DNA of 64,000 nucleotides from Daejeonella rubra (GTDB taxonomy: Bacteria > Bacteroidota > Bacteroidia > Sphingobacteriales > Sphingobacteriaceae): the NCBI RefSeq assembly GCF_900103545.1, contig NZ_FNHH01000010.1:62001-126000 (forward strand), read 5' to 3'. Below the pieces are notes generated by a model, which had not been told where the DNA came from, searched no databases, and worked only from the letters and a program-made list of their open reading frames with translations. Every line of letters begins with the position of its first letter. Position 1 is the first letter of the stretch. Both the position numbers and the translations under genes were made by a program. This document shows positions 35,601-43,744 of the stretch, piece after piece.

Positions 35601-37039
35601 CAAAGATCCGTTTACGTCCGGTATTGATGACTGCATTTGTGGCTTCACTAGGATTTTTGCCTATGGCATTAAGCAGTGGTGCTGGAGCTGAGGTTCAGAA
35701 ACCTCTGGCCACTGTTGTGATCGGAGGATTAATGATCGCCACTTTACTTACCCTGTTTGTTTTACCAATCCTTTATATTCTTTTTGAAGGTTCAGCAGAC
35801 AAAAAATCTTCCAAACATATCGCAGTTGTTGTGCTAATCCTTTGTCTTACAGGTTTCAATAACGTAAATGCACAGGAAAAGATAGGTTTGCAGGCAGCAA
35901 TTGATACAGCCCTGAAAAATAACAGAGGATTTAAAAATGAACAGTTAAAATCTGAATATCAGCAAAAACTAATCAAATCATCTGCCAATATTCCACAAGC
36001 GACGCTGAGTTCTGAATTTGGGCAGATCAATAGTATCTATTCGGATACTAGATTCGGATTATCTCAATCTTTCAGTTTCCCAACGGTCTATTCCAATCAA
36101 AAGAAGTTATTGAATGAAGAATGGAAAGCATCTGTATTGAGTATTTCATTGAAAGAAGCAGAGATCCGACGAACTGTTACACAGATCTTTTATTCTATCC
36201 TAATCCTAAACGAAAAAGAGAAGCTTTTGATTCAGGCAGACAGTATCTATTCTGGCTTTCTGAATAAAGCAGAACTCCGTTTCAAAACCGGAGAAAGTAA
36301 TATTCTGGAAAGGGCAACAGCTAAAACCCAAAGAGGGGGTATTTTTCTGCAGCTCAAATCATTGCAGGAGGAAATTGAATTGGCAAAACTACAATTTCAA
36401 TTGGTGTTGAATACAGGAATTAAAACAGAACCTGAGGAAATAAGGCCAAGAATGCAGCTATCCACATCCCTGGATGCTCCAATTTTAGCCGGGCATCCCC
36501 TACTGAAAATATCAGATCAACAAAAATTAATTGCATCAGCAAATTCCAAACTTGAAAAGTCAAGATTTCTGCCTGATCTGAGCCTTGGATATTTCAATAC
36601 CAGTATAAAAGGGACGGGCGCAAATGATGTATATTATCCTTCATCCAAGCGATTTGGATCAGCTTATATTGGGATCGGAATACCGATATTCACCTCTTCA
36701 CAAAAAGCAAGAGTGAATGCCTCTGCTTTATCAGAAAAAATTGCGGAAAATAATTACCAAACTCAGCTAAGCACGTTGGAAACACAATATCAAAGTGCAC
36801 GTTCACAATATGAAACCTATCTGGCAGCTCTGACTTATTACGAGGAATTTTCTATGCCAGAGGCAAATATCATCAGACAAACAGCTGATAAACAGTTTAT
36901 TAATGGTGAAATAAATTATTTAGAATGGGTGATGTTAAACAATCAGGCTATTGTAATTCAAAACAACCATCTTGATATTATTAAATCGCTGAATGAAAGT
37001 ATTATCAATCTCAATTACCTGAGTTCTAAAGAAAAATAA
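32684..37039 (+). CDS. CusA/CzcA-family heavy-metal RND pump fused to a TolC-like outer-membrane factor
   Basis: 1451-residue fusion. Residues 1-1040 are a heavy-metal-efflux RND transporter: N-terminal helix then the periplasmic porter domain (KLPIDAVPDITNNQVQV), TM4 proton-relay motif DFGLIVDGAVIIVE (about 405-418), second half with GVAVLNGIVLIAEFNRL. A signal-like hydrophobic stretch at about 1044-1062 (ending NAQEK) leads into a complete outer-membrane-factor domain about 1064-1451 with the repeated coiled-coil helices. The pump exports metal cations from the periplasm or cytoplasm; Cu/Ag versus Zn/Co/Cd cannot be chosen by eye. The fusion must either be proteolytically cut at the NAQ site or span both membranes. 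The adaptor gene follows 55 bases on. Confidence 0.92.
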   Translation: MLNAIIEFSVKNKLIIGLFVIGLIVYGSYQATKLPIDAVPDITNNQVQVITVAPSFGATDIERLVTFPIEQANSNIKGLKEIRSFSRFGLSLVTIVFEDGIDIYWARQQVAERLQKVQTEIPPGIGTPELGPISTGLGEIYQYVVRPKDGYEAKYDATELRTIQDWIVRRQLLGVKGVAEVSSFGGKLKQYEISIDPNKLQSFNITINDVFTALERNNQNTGGAYIEKGPTVLFVRSEGLIGNTSDIEKINIKSSENGTPVFIRDVAQINIGYATRYGAMTYNDKGEVSGAVVMMLKDANSSEVIKNVKERIELIQKTLPEGVIIEPFLDRTKMVNNAIFTVEKNLIEGALIVVFILVLFLGNFRAGLLVASVIPLAMLFAIILMNLFKVSGNLMSLGALDFGLIVDGAVIIVEAVMHQLSHSKKFGLVNRLSQSDMDGEVKKSASKMMNSAVFGQIIILIVYLPIFTLQGIEGKMFKPMAQTVAFALLGAFILSLTYIPMMSAWFLSKKIKHEPNLSDKIMFKVEAFYQHQLSRVLRFPKMVLGTVVALFIMALVVLSNLGGEFIPALEEGDFAVDTRVLTGSNLNTTIESTTKAAHILKTQFPEVIKVVTKIGSGEVPTDPMPMEASDMMVIMKDKSEWTTAKTFDEMAAKMGKALEDVPGITAGFQYPVQMRFNELMTGARQDVVLKIFGENLDTLAYYAESLGKIVNEVEGSQDLFVEPVTGMPQIVIEYNRDAIAQYNLNIADINRVVNTAFAGQSSGLVFEGEKRFDLMVRLNTDKRKNLDDVRNLLIPTPQGTNIPLNQLAQVDIKNGPNQIQREDAKRRIVVGFNVRGRDVQSIVNELQMKVNERINLPAGYYVTYGGAFENLNAAKERLMIAVPVSLLLIFILLFFAFNSVKQGLIIYTAIPLSAIGGIYFLALRGMPFSISAGIGFIALFGVAVLNGIVLIAEFNRLKDSGQTDLRRIVLMGTKIRLRPVLMTAFVASLGFLPMALSSGAGAEVQKPLATVVIGGLMIATLLTLFVLPILYILFEGSADKKSSKHIAVVVLILCLTGFNNVNAQEKIGLQAAIDTALKNNRGFKNEQLKSEYQQKLIKSSANIPQATLSSEFGQINSIYSDTRFGLSQSFSFPTVYSNQKKLLNEEWKASVLSISLKEAEIRRTVTQIFYSILILNEKEKLLIQADSIYSGFLNKAELRFKTGESNILERATAKTQRGGIFLQLKSLQEEIELAKLQFQLVLNTGIKTEPEEIRPRMQLSTSLDAPILAGHPLLKISDQQKLIASANSKLEKSRFLPDLSLGYFNTSIKGTGANDVYYPSSKRFGSAYIGIGIPIFTSSQKARVNASALSEKIAENNYQTQLSTLETQYQSARSQYETYLAALTYYEEFSMPEANIIRQTADKQFINGEINYLEWVMLNNQAIVIQNNHLDIIKSLNESIINLNYLSSKEK

Positions 37040-37094
37040 CATAAATGCTGATGCACTATTCAGCAGGAACCTAATTATAAAAATTTATATTCTA

Positions 37095-38225
37095 ATGAAA
37101 AATATATTCATATTAACCTTCGCATTTCTGATTACAGCATGCGGAACAAGTACTAAAGAAGAAGTAATAACTGAGGGTATTAATGCCAATGAAAACTTAG
37201 TTACACTCAGCGATGCACAATTAAAATCTGCAGGACTGGTGTTAGGAAAACTTGAGGAAAAGGCATTATCATCTGTGATAATAACAAACGGAACTATTGA
37301 TGTACCTCCCCAAAACATGATATCTGTAAGTATTCCTTTAGGTGGATATTTAAAATCAACAAAACTATTACCAGGATTACAAATTCGAAAGGGTGAAGTT
37401 ATTGCGGTGATGGAAGATCAGCAGTATATTCAACTTCAGCAAGACTACCTGACTACCAAAGCCAGGTTGGCATTCAGCAAATCGGAATTTGAACGTCAAA
37501 AAGAATTAAATGCAAGTAAGGCAAGCAGTGATAAGGTATTCCAGCAAATTCAGATGGAGTATAATACTCAGAGGATCTCTTTGAGCTCTTTGGATCAAAA
37601 ATTAAGAATGATCAATATCAATCCGGGATCAATTTCTGAAAGCAATATTTCGAGAACTATTCAGGTTTATTCACCGATCAATGGATTCGTATCAAAGGTC
37701 AATGTCAATATTGGGAAATTCGTCAACCCATCTGATGTGCTTTTTGAGCTTATCGACCCTTCCTCCATACATTTAAACCTAAAAATATTCGAAAAAGATC
37801 TCAATAAGCTTTCCTTGGGTCAAAAGTTAGTTGCTTATACCAATAACCAACCTGATAAAAAATATGCAGGAGAGATCAGTCTGATCAGCAGAGATCTTTC
37901 ATCTGAAAGAACTGCAGAAGTTCATTGCCATTTTGAAAATGCAGATAAAAGTCTGGCTCCGGGCATGTATATGAATGCAGAAATTGAAGTAAAAAGCAAT
38001 AAGACACTTGCTATTGCAGAAGAGGCCATTGTCAATTTCGAAGGGATAGGCTACGTTTTCGTTCAAAAAACTACTAAAGAGTTTGAAATGGTTCCTGTCG
38101 AGACCGGAACAAGCGAGAACGGATTCATTGAAGTAATCAACAAAGATAAGTTCAATGGGAAACAAATAGTTATTAAAGGAGCTTATACCCTTTTAATGGC
38201 CTTGAAAAACAAATCAGAGGAGTAA
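37095..38225 (+). CDS. Periplasmic adaptor (HlyD/CusB type) of the metal RND pump
   Basis: Membrane-fusion protein linking pump and outer-membrane factor. Lipoprotein signal with C16 (FLITACGTS). Barrel-sandwich halves around 70-105 (LGGYLKSTKLLPGLQIRKGE) and 190-220 (VYSPINGFVSKVNV), an intervening alpha-hairpin about 110-165, beta-barrel about 225-300, and membrane-proximal domain to 376. It has no N-terminal His/Met-rich metal-binding extension of the CusB kind. Same operon as the fused pump; it lies upstream of a convergent terminator. Confidence 0.9.
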   Translation: MKNIFILTFAFLITACGTSTKEEVITEGINANENLVTLSDAQLKSAGLVLGKLEEKALSSVIITNGTIDVPPQNMISVSIPLGGYLKSTKLLPGLQIRKGEVIAVMEDQQYIQLQQDYLTTKARLAFSKSEFERQKELNASKASSDKVFQQIQMEYNTQRISLSSLDQKLRMININPGSISESNISRTIQVYSPINGFVSKVNVNIGKFVNPSDVLFELIDPSSIHLNLKIFEKDLNKLSLGQKLVAYTNNQPDKKYAGEISLISRDLSSERTAEVHCHFENADKSLAPGMYMNAEIEVKSNKTLAIAEEAIVNFEGIGYVFVQKTTKEFEMVPVETGTSENGFIEVINKDKFNGKQIVIKGAYTLLMALKNKSEE

Positions 38226-38371
38226 ATTAACCAATTGGATCACTTCATTTACTTTTGCAAAGGAACTTTTGATCAAGCTTAATGTTCCCACAAAGTCATT
38301 GTGATTTACAAAAGAAACAATAACAACGATAAGAGGTACTGGAACATGATTCAAAATTTAGGATAAAGTAT

Positions 38372-38414
38372 AATAGCAGGGTATTCAGGTAAAATCCTGA
38401 AATACCCTGCTATT
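38372..38414. terminator. Convergent terminator between adaptor and RidA genes
   Basis: Long stem: AATAGCAGGGTATTCAGG (38372-38389) pairs with 38396-38414 over 18 bases with one bulged base and a 6-base loop. Placed between convergent genes ending at 38225 and 38423; the U-run is short on both sides, but the stem is very stable. Confidence 0.7.
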
Positions 38415-38422
38415 TATTAATG

Positions 38423-38815
38423 TTATTTAGAAAGCACTGCAATTGCATCAAGTTCTATCTTGATACCAAAACCTAATCCTGATTGAACAGTGATACGGGC
38501 CGGACGAACTCCGGTGAAAAACTCAGAATAAACCTTATTGTATCTGTCCCAGTCTTTAATATCAGCAAGGTGTACAGAACATTTCACGATATCGTCTAAA
38601 GTACCGCCTGCAGCCTCAATAAGGCATTTAATGTTGTGCAGAGTTTGAAGAGTCTCCTCCTCTATAGTTCCCCGAACAAAAGTGCCGGTGGCAAAATCTA
38701 CTGGTCCCTGTCCGCTCAAGTAAACAGTACCATCAACTTCAATTGCATCAGAATATGCACCTATTACAAAATCCTTGTCCTTTTGTTCAGGATGAAAAAT
38801 GTGTCTCTTGGCCAT
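38423..38815 (-). CDS. RidA-family enamine/imine deaminase (short, canonical form)
   Basis: 130 aa, the standard RidA/YjgF length. Key arginine R107 (RPARITVQ) and the acid E121 (KIELDAIAV) match the active site of canonical RidA, which hydrolyses 2-aminoacrylate-type imines in the cytoplasm. Unlike the two long-form proteins in this window it has no insertion before the final strand. 54 bases after the SDR gene on the same strand, so the pair is likely co-transcribed. Its best functional link is to PLP-dependent lyases such as the SelA-like proteins, although those are exported. Confidence 0.88.
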   Translation of the reverse strand: MAKRHIFHPEQKDKDFVIGAYSDAIEVDGTVYLSGQGPVDFATGTFVRGTIEEETLQTLHNIKCLIEAAGGTLDDIVKCSVHLADIKDWDRYNKVYSEFFTGVRPARITVQSGLGFGIKIELDAIAVLSK

Positions 38816-38869
38816 TTTTATTTGTTTTTTATTTAAAATATAGTTAATTAATTTTCTTCATGGTTAATA

Positions 38870-39616
38870 TCAATAAGTTGCTCTTCCACCTGAAAGATCA
38901 AAAGTGAAAGCTGTAGAAAAACTAGCCTCAGGAGATACAATAAATGCTGCGGTATTGGCTGCCTCTTCCAATGAGCCACAGCGTTTCATTGGAATTTTAT
39001 CAGTCATGTATTTAACCTGCTGTTCAGGCAAAGCTTCCACCATTGCTGTTCTGATAACTGCAGGAGCTAATGCATTAACAGTAATTCCATTCTCTGCATA
39101 TTCTTTACCCTGAACCTTGGTCATACCGATAACCGCTGCTTTAGAAGCTGAATAAGCAAGCATACCGGCATTTCCTTCTTTACCGGAAATAGATGCAATA
39201 TGCAGCACTCGTCCATAATGGTTTTTAAGCATGAATGGAATTGCATATTTGGAGGTATAAAATGATCCCATAAAATTCACATCAAATACAAAGCGCATAT
39301 TATCGGCTTCGACCTCATGGCTCAAAATATTCGTTTTTCCGGCTATTCCGGCACAATTAACCAGTATATCCACACGGCCAAATTGTTCATTTACTTTATT
39401 TATTGCCGATTCTACATCTGCTTCAATAGTAATATCTAAAGGATAGATCTCTGAATCAGACGTTAACTGACTTTGGGTTTTTTCCAATCCGCTTTTATCC
39501 CTGTCAAACAAGGCTAGTTTAACACCTTTGCCCGATAAATTCAAGGCAATGGCCTGACCTAAACCGGAGGCTGCTCCGGTTATAATTCCAATCTGATCTT
39601 TAAATTCAATTTTCAT
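38870..39616 (-). CDS. Short-chain dehydrogenase/reductase (classical SDR)
   Basis: 248 aa NAD(P)-dependent oxidoreductase. Cofactor loop GAASGLG (14-20), acidic D38 after the second strand (LALFDRD), favouring NAD, NCAG (87-90), and the catalytic S142-Y155-K159 set (HIASISG, AYSASK). FabG-like C-terminus with TAAFIVSPEA. In sugar-acid loci such SDRs often oxidise 2-keto-3-deoxy acids or uronate intermediates; the neighbours (RidA, decayed hexuronate-type MFS) fit that but do not prove it. No signal peptide. Confidence 0.85.
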   Translation of the reverse strand: MKIEFKDQIGIITGAASGLGQAIALNLSGKGVKLALFDRDKSGLEKTQSQLTSDSEIYPLDITIEADVESAINKVNEQFGRVDILVNCAGIAGKTNILSHEVEADNMRFVFDVNFMGSFYTSKYAIPFMLKNHYGRVLHIASISGKEGNAGMLAYSASKAAVIGMTKVQGKEYAENGITVNALAPAVIRTAMVEALPEQQVKYMTDKIPMKRCGSLEEAANTAAFIVSPEASFSTAFTFDLSGGRATY

Positions 39617-39694
39617 TAATGACTATTCTAAATCTTCTTTTATTAATAATTTAATTCGATCAATTCATTCAGGATTAAAGTATCTTATTTTCTT

Positions 39695-40230
39695 CACAGC
39701 AATTGAATGATCGTATATGTTACCAGAAACGTTAAACCACAAATAATGAACAATAGACTATAACCTCCAACTAAATTCCCTGCAGCTTTATAGCTATCCA
39801 ATATATACCCTACAAGGAGGGGAAATATCATCCCTCCTATTGCACCGGACATTGCTCAGATTCCAGTAAAGGAACTGAAGCCTGCCTTGGAAACAGGTCA
39901 ACAACCAAAGTAATAATATTTGTGCTCCATACCTTATGTACTGCAAGGGTAAAACTAAGTTTACCCCCAACCATACGGGCAGAAGTTACAAACTGAGCGG
40001 AAATTACGGTTAATTCCATAATAGCAAAAATAAAAGAGAAGTTTTTCTTGCCTTCAAAGATGACCAGCCCCTTTATAACAGCCATTATGAAAAATAGCTT
40101 CCGAAACACTTACTGCCATGGTCATAGCAAAGATGATCATCAACTCAGAACTTAAATCAGACATATTATCCCAAAGTTTGAGACAAAATACGAAGGCAAA
40201 CATTAAAGGAAATCACAGCATACATGATCA
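39695..40230 (-). pseudogene. Decayed MFS transporter (hexuronate/ACS-type), several lesions
   Basis: Minus-strand remnants in shifting frames. One stretch (about 40000-40100) resembles the EA..-AAIKG-..-KKERS region after TM4; another reads HKVWSTNIITLVVDLFPRQA (about 39885-39945), the late-helix motif of ExuT-like carriers. Then, after a frame change, GxAMSGAIGGMIFPLLVGYI through to TYTIIQLL and a stop at 39695 gives the C-terminal helices, with an in-frame TGA where glycine is expected. Internal sequence is missing between the first two pieces, so this is a dead transporter rather than a single frameshift. Probably once imported a sugar acid for this locus. Confidence 0.75.
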
Positions 40231-42255
40231 CAATCCAAGCTTCCGTCTTCCATCATCGGTAAGCAAATTGGAACTCCATTCTGGATGCCATGTTTGCTCC
40301 ATTACCACCTTTCTGACGCCTGGAACTTCATACAATGCTTCTAGTATTGTTTTTGAAACTGTTGCATGGACAACATTGGAACCATGGGTAAAATAGGTCC
40401 CCAGAGGACGACCGCGATGAGGCATCGCCATTAGTATTTTCACTGTTCCACCGCGAACAGAAATATCATAGATCAAGCCAAGATCTACCACACTAATATC
40501 TGCTTTGTATAACTGAGGGTCTTTAACATCTCCCAGAGCTTTCCATAATAAGGCTTTTGAAATCGGACTGTCCTGAGCCTCTCCTGAGCGGGCTAAACGA
40601 CGTGTACTATCTTTGACGATTACATTTTTCTGTAATTCAGCTCCTGAAGCCGCTAATGGATTCAACAGTTCTTTCCTTAAACTTTCGATCTGAGCTGGTC
40701 CGTCCTGAGCAGTAAATGGAATGGTTACATAGGCGTTTTTCTGATGAAGCACAGCTCCTTTCGGGATGATTTTTATATCCTTCGGAACAGGATAGCGGCT
40801 CCAGATCTGCCCATGCCATTTATAATATAAATTGGGTGATCCGTTATGGCTTAATTCTGGCAGACCTTCAGCATAATGCTCCAGAAACAAACCGAAAAAT
40901 GAATCTTTGGTATCTTTATTGAAAAAACCTATTCCCCAAAGTTTTTCAGCAGATTCTTTAGGAACCTCGCCCATTTTCAATTTTTCATCGGGTCCCATCC
41001 ATAACATTTCATTGAATGACTGGCCGGTAATTACCCATTCATCATCTCTCAATGCAGCAGGAGCAAATTGCTTAACGGCAGTCATATGTCCGAACTTATG
41101 GAAGTAAGGCAAACCCGCATAAAAGCGGTATTCAATATCCATATTCATTCTTGCCGGAGAAAACAAGGGGTGAACAGGGGAATATGGGAAACCCCAGCGG
41201 CGAATGATCGTGCAAATGGGCCCTCTTACTACCTCATAATCAGGGCATTCACCCCACAGAGAAATTCGCATTTTTTGTACCCCCTCTTCAGAAACATAAT
41301 CATGTGCCCAATCAATTCCGGCAGGTTCACCGTGACCCTGGCCTCCTGAGTAGATCTCCAGACCATGTTCGCGCTTAAGAATAAGGCGGGCTAATTGTCC
41401 AGTTTGTTTGGAGAGATAAGCCGTGAAATATTCATTTTCAATATCAAGTCCATATCCTTCTCCAGTAACTTTGAGATCAGATTGATAATTTGGCAATTCC
41501 GCATCAAGATTACCATAAAAAATAAGGTAGCTTTTCTTTTCTTTTCCCTTATTATCGGCCAGAAAAAGAAGTTTACAGATCTTTTCTGAGCCTCTGCGAA
41601 TCTCTGAAAACACCTGAGAGATCACTTCAGTCAATACACCATCAATTATTTCAGCTACGCGGATCTCACGTGCCAGAGAGGCCGTTTGTGATGATTGAAA
41701 ACTAAGTAAGACCTCTACAGGCTCTGCTTTACGCTGAATTCCAACTTTTTCTTCAAGGCTTACTACTTTATAATATTTCCAGCCATTGGCCCAGGTTTTC
41801 AAGGCTGGATGTAGCGATGCCACAGTTCCAAACTGATTTGCTCCAATGAGCGGCATACCAAAATTTTCTTCCTCTGCCTGCGCCTGGATCTGTGAAATGC
41901 GAATTGAATCAGTTATTGCTCTTGCTGTCCTGAAGTCTTTCTTTGCCCAGGCTTCCTGAAGTAATTTAATTTTGTCATCGAATCCGTCTGTTTGACTGGT
42001 AGTTTTATCAGAAATTGGAATAGATTCATTTATAAAATTCTTCAATGCAATTTGGCCTTCAGCCTTTGAACTAACTGGCAATGTCAAACCTGCAAAACCA
42101 AGGAGGCCCATCCCTAAAAACTTACGGCGCTTGATCGGATCTAAGATCTTCAGATCACCATCATTTACTGCCTTATTGGCCACTATTTCTTCATTCAATT
42201 CAGTACCATTTTCATGCATTTTTAATGCAGGATTTGTTAGATCAGATTTCTTCAT
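40228..42255 (-). CDS. Tat-exported beta-rich protein with C-terminal MIP18/DUF59 domain
   Basis: 675-residue unrecognised fusion. A 42-residue polar N-terminus precedes a Tat-like signal (IKRRKFLGMGLLGFAG, about 41-56). The centre (about 135-530) is rich in aromatic and beta segments (YSGGQGHGEPAGIDWAHDY, YRFYAGLPYFHKFGHM) and looks like a carbohydrate-active or sugar-binding domain; I cannot name the family. The last ~110 residues (ALGDVKDPQLYKADISVVDL through EQTWHPEW) are a DUF59/PaaD-SufT-like domain, normally a cytosolic Fe-S assembly factor. That domain on an exported protein is odd. A remnant of a second copy of its C-terminus lies just upstream (42327-42430). The frame is intact. Function unknown. 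Confidence 0.7.
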   Translation of the reverse strand: MKKSDLTNPALKMHENGTELNEEIVANKAVNDGDLKILDPIKRRKFLGMGLLGFAGLTLPVSSKAEGQIALKNFINESIPISDKTTSQTDGFDDKIKLLQEAWAKKDFRTARAITDSIRISQIQAQAEEENFGMPLIGANQFGTVASLHPALKTWANGWKYYKVVSLEEKVGIQRKAEPVEVLLSFQSSQTASLAREIRVAEIIDGVLTEVISQVFSEIRRGSEKICKLLFLADNKGKEKKSYLIFYGNLDAELPNYQSDLKVTGEGYGLDIENEYFTAYLSKQTGQLARLILKREHGLEIYSGGQGHGEPAGIDWAHDYVSEEGVQKMRISLWGECPDYEVVRGPICTIIRRWGFPYSPVHPLFSPARMNMDIEYRFYAGLPYFHKFGHMTAVKQFAPAALRDDEWVITGQSFNEMLWMGPDEKLKMGEVPKESAEKLWGIGFFNKDTKDSFFGLFLEHYAEGLPELSHNGSPNLYYKWHGQIWSRYPVPKDIKIIPKGAVLHQKNAYVTIPFTAQDGPAQIESLRKELLNPLAASGAELQKNVIVKDSTRRLARSGEAQDSPISKALLWKALGDVKDPQLYKADISVVDLGLIYDISVRGGTVKILMAMPHRGRPLGTYFTHGSNVVHATVSKTILEALYEVPGVRKVVMEQTWHPEWSSNLLTDDGRRKLGL

Positions 42256-42326
42256 TTAATAAATTTCATTTCAAGTAAAAAGATAAGATTATCCTGATAA
42301 TGAACCTAATAAATATTAAAAATCAA

Positions 42327-42430
42327 TTAAATTCCCGATTTTTTACGGCATTCATCAGACATAAAATTGGAATTCCATTCAGGGTACCAGGTTTGTTCAA
42401 CAAGAAATTTCGAACATCCGGGATTTCAGG
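42327..42430 (-). pseudogene. Remnant of a second DUF59 C-terminus
   Basis: The minus strand reads IPDVRNFL, then after a frame change EQTWYPEWNSNFMSDECRKK and SGI-stop. This aligns with VPGVRKVVMEQTWHPEW and the final residues of the intact neighbour at 40228-42255. Only the last ~35 codons remain, broken by a frameshift: evidence of a former tandem duplicate. The rest of 42256-42586 holds only this fragment and the terminator at 42461-42499. Confidence 0.75.
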
Positions 42431-42460
42431 CTAAAATTCCAAAATTTTTAATTTTTCAAT

Positions 42461-42499
42461 AAAAAACCACCATAGACATTCCGACGAATGTCTATGGTG
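42461..42499 (-). terminator. Intrinsic terminator of the RES-domain gene
   Basis: Perfect 14-bp stem (42468-42481 with 42486-42499), 4-base loop, followed on the minus strand by GTTTTTT. Stands 87 bases after the RES-domain stop. Confidence 0.85.
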
Positions 42500-42586
42500 C
42501 GGAAATGCCACAGAATTTATGCCTTTACAAAAAATAATTCAAGAATAAATAAAAGGATATGATAATCGAATGGGTTTTATTGTTCA

Positions 42587-43585
42587 CTATCTAACCACTG
42601 GTGGTTGGGGATCATGGATAAATACTTCTGGTTTATCCACCGCCTGTATTGAATTGTGTTTAGGGTCAAATAACACAATATTAGAATCGCTATACTTACT
42701 GGAATTATACCTTATTCCACTATATTGAGCCTTTTTAGCGCAGTCTGCAACAAAATTAGTAAGTAAATAACCGGGCTTCCAGGTTGAATTATCCTTTGAC
42801 ATCCTCCGTTCGAGCACATTATTATTAAGCAGTGCAGTAAATAATACACTTTCAAAATTCAAAAATCCTCCCCAATCAATTTTAAGGTCAAGAATATTTG
42901 TAATCCTATCAATATGATATTTTTGAACCCAAATTAAAGCTGGCTGATGATAGTCATCCAATATCTCTGCAACTGAGCAATCACGGCTTTCAGACACATA
43001 AAGCACGCTTTGACCGGGATGATTATACCTCCCAATTCTTGCTATTCCAACGTCTGGCGCACCAAGATCAACACTATTAAAAACCTTTGCATCTCCAACA
43101 ATTCTACTTCTGAAACAATCAAATTTCTCTAAAACACATGTTGGCAAGGTCTGGCTTTCAATTTCCTTTTGAATTTTTCTAGCAAGGGGATTATCCAAAA
43201 CCAATGAAGGGTAAAATTTAATGTATTCCTGAAGATCAATAATCTTCCTTTTGAATTTTCTGTCAGCCTCAACTAATTTGATATGAATTTGATTGTCTTT
43301 TTCATCTTCTGTTCCTATGTAAGAATGCAGATCGAAGTCATGATTCCCACAACTTTTACAAACCAGGTTGGCAGCAATGTCAGCATGGTAAATTTGAGGA
43401 ATTTTATATGCATTAAATAAATCAACCAGTTCGCGTTTTTGACCATATAGCCAAATAACCTCACTTTTATCATAAGGCTGATCATAAGAACAATACCTTA
43501 CGAGATCTTTTACCTTTTGAAAGTGATTTTTGGCATGTCCAAAAAGCTTGGGTTTGATGAATTGATGCATTGGTACTTTTTGCAA
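42587..43585 (-). CDS. RES-domain protein with N-terminal extension
   Basis: 332 aa. C-terminal RES domain (about 155-315), a fold related to ADP-ribosyltransferases and found in NAD-degrading toxins (Res/MbcT). Landmarks: R159, GRYNHPG (185-191), VLYVSES then E207 (SVAEIL), and GIRYNSSKYSDSNIVLF (290-306). The N-terminal ~150 residues are helical, contain one CKSCG knuckle (76-80), and resemble the long RES proteins with a HEPN-like leader. The usual Xre-type antitoxin gene (DUF2384) is not adjacent. It is flanked by decayed genes and its own terminator, so it may be a stray defence or toxin gene inserted between RidA and the DUF59 fusion. Confidence 0.85.
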   Translation of the reverse strand: MQKVPMHQFIKPKLFGHAKNHFQKVKDLVRYCSYDQPYDKSEVIWLYGQKRELVDLFNAYKIPQIYHADIAANLVCKSCGNHDFDLHSYIGTEDEKDNQIHIKLVEADRKFKRKIIDLQEYIKFYPSLVLDNPLARKIQKEIESQTLPTCVLEKFDCFRSRIVGDAKVFNSVDLGAPDVGIARIGRYNHPGQSVLYVSESRDCSVAEILDDYHQPALIWVQKYHIDRITNILDLKIDWGGFLNFESVLFTALLNNNVLERRMSKDNSTWKPGYLLTNFVADCAKKAQYSGIRYNSSKYSDSNIVLFDPKHNSIQAVDKPEVFIHDPQPPVVR

Positions 43586-43744
43586 ACAAGATAAATACTT
43601 ATGTGTAATAAGTAACTATTAATCTTCACAAAAGATTAACCTAAATACTTTAATAAACCACTTGTTCCATTAAAAATTCATTAAATTTCTATATTATACT
43701 TAAAGTACCCAAAGTAAGATTGTAAGATTAATAAATAATAAACA

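Noticed and set aside
38250..38414. Small plus-strand RNA from a TACTTTTG promoter to the hairpin at 38372
   Set aside because: The -7 match is good, but no TTTG element lies at the proper spacing and the hairpin is explained by the convergent genes.
40118..40396. Plus-strand frame of 92 codons over the end of the DUF59 gene
   Set aside because: Overlaps the conserved C-terminus and the transporter remnant in antisense, with no recognisable protein.
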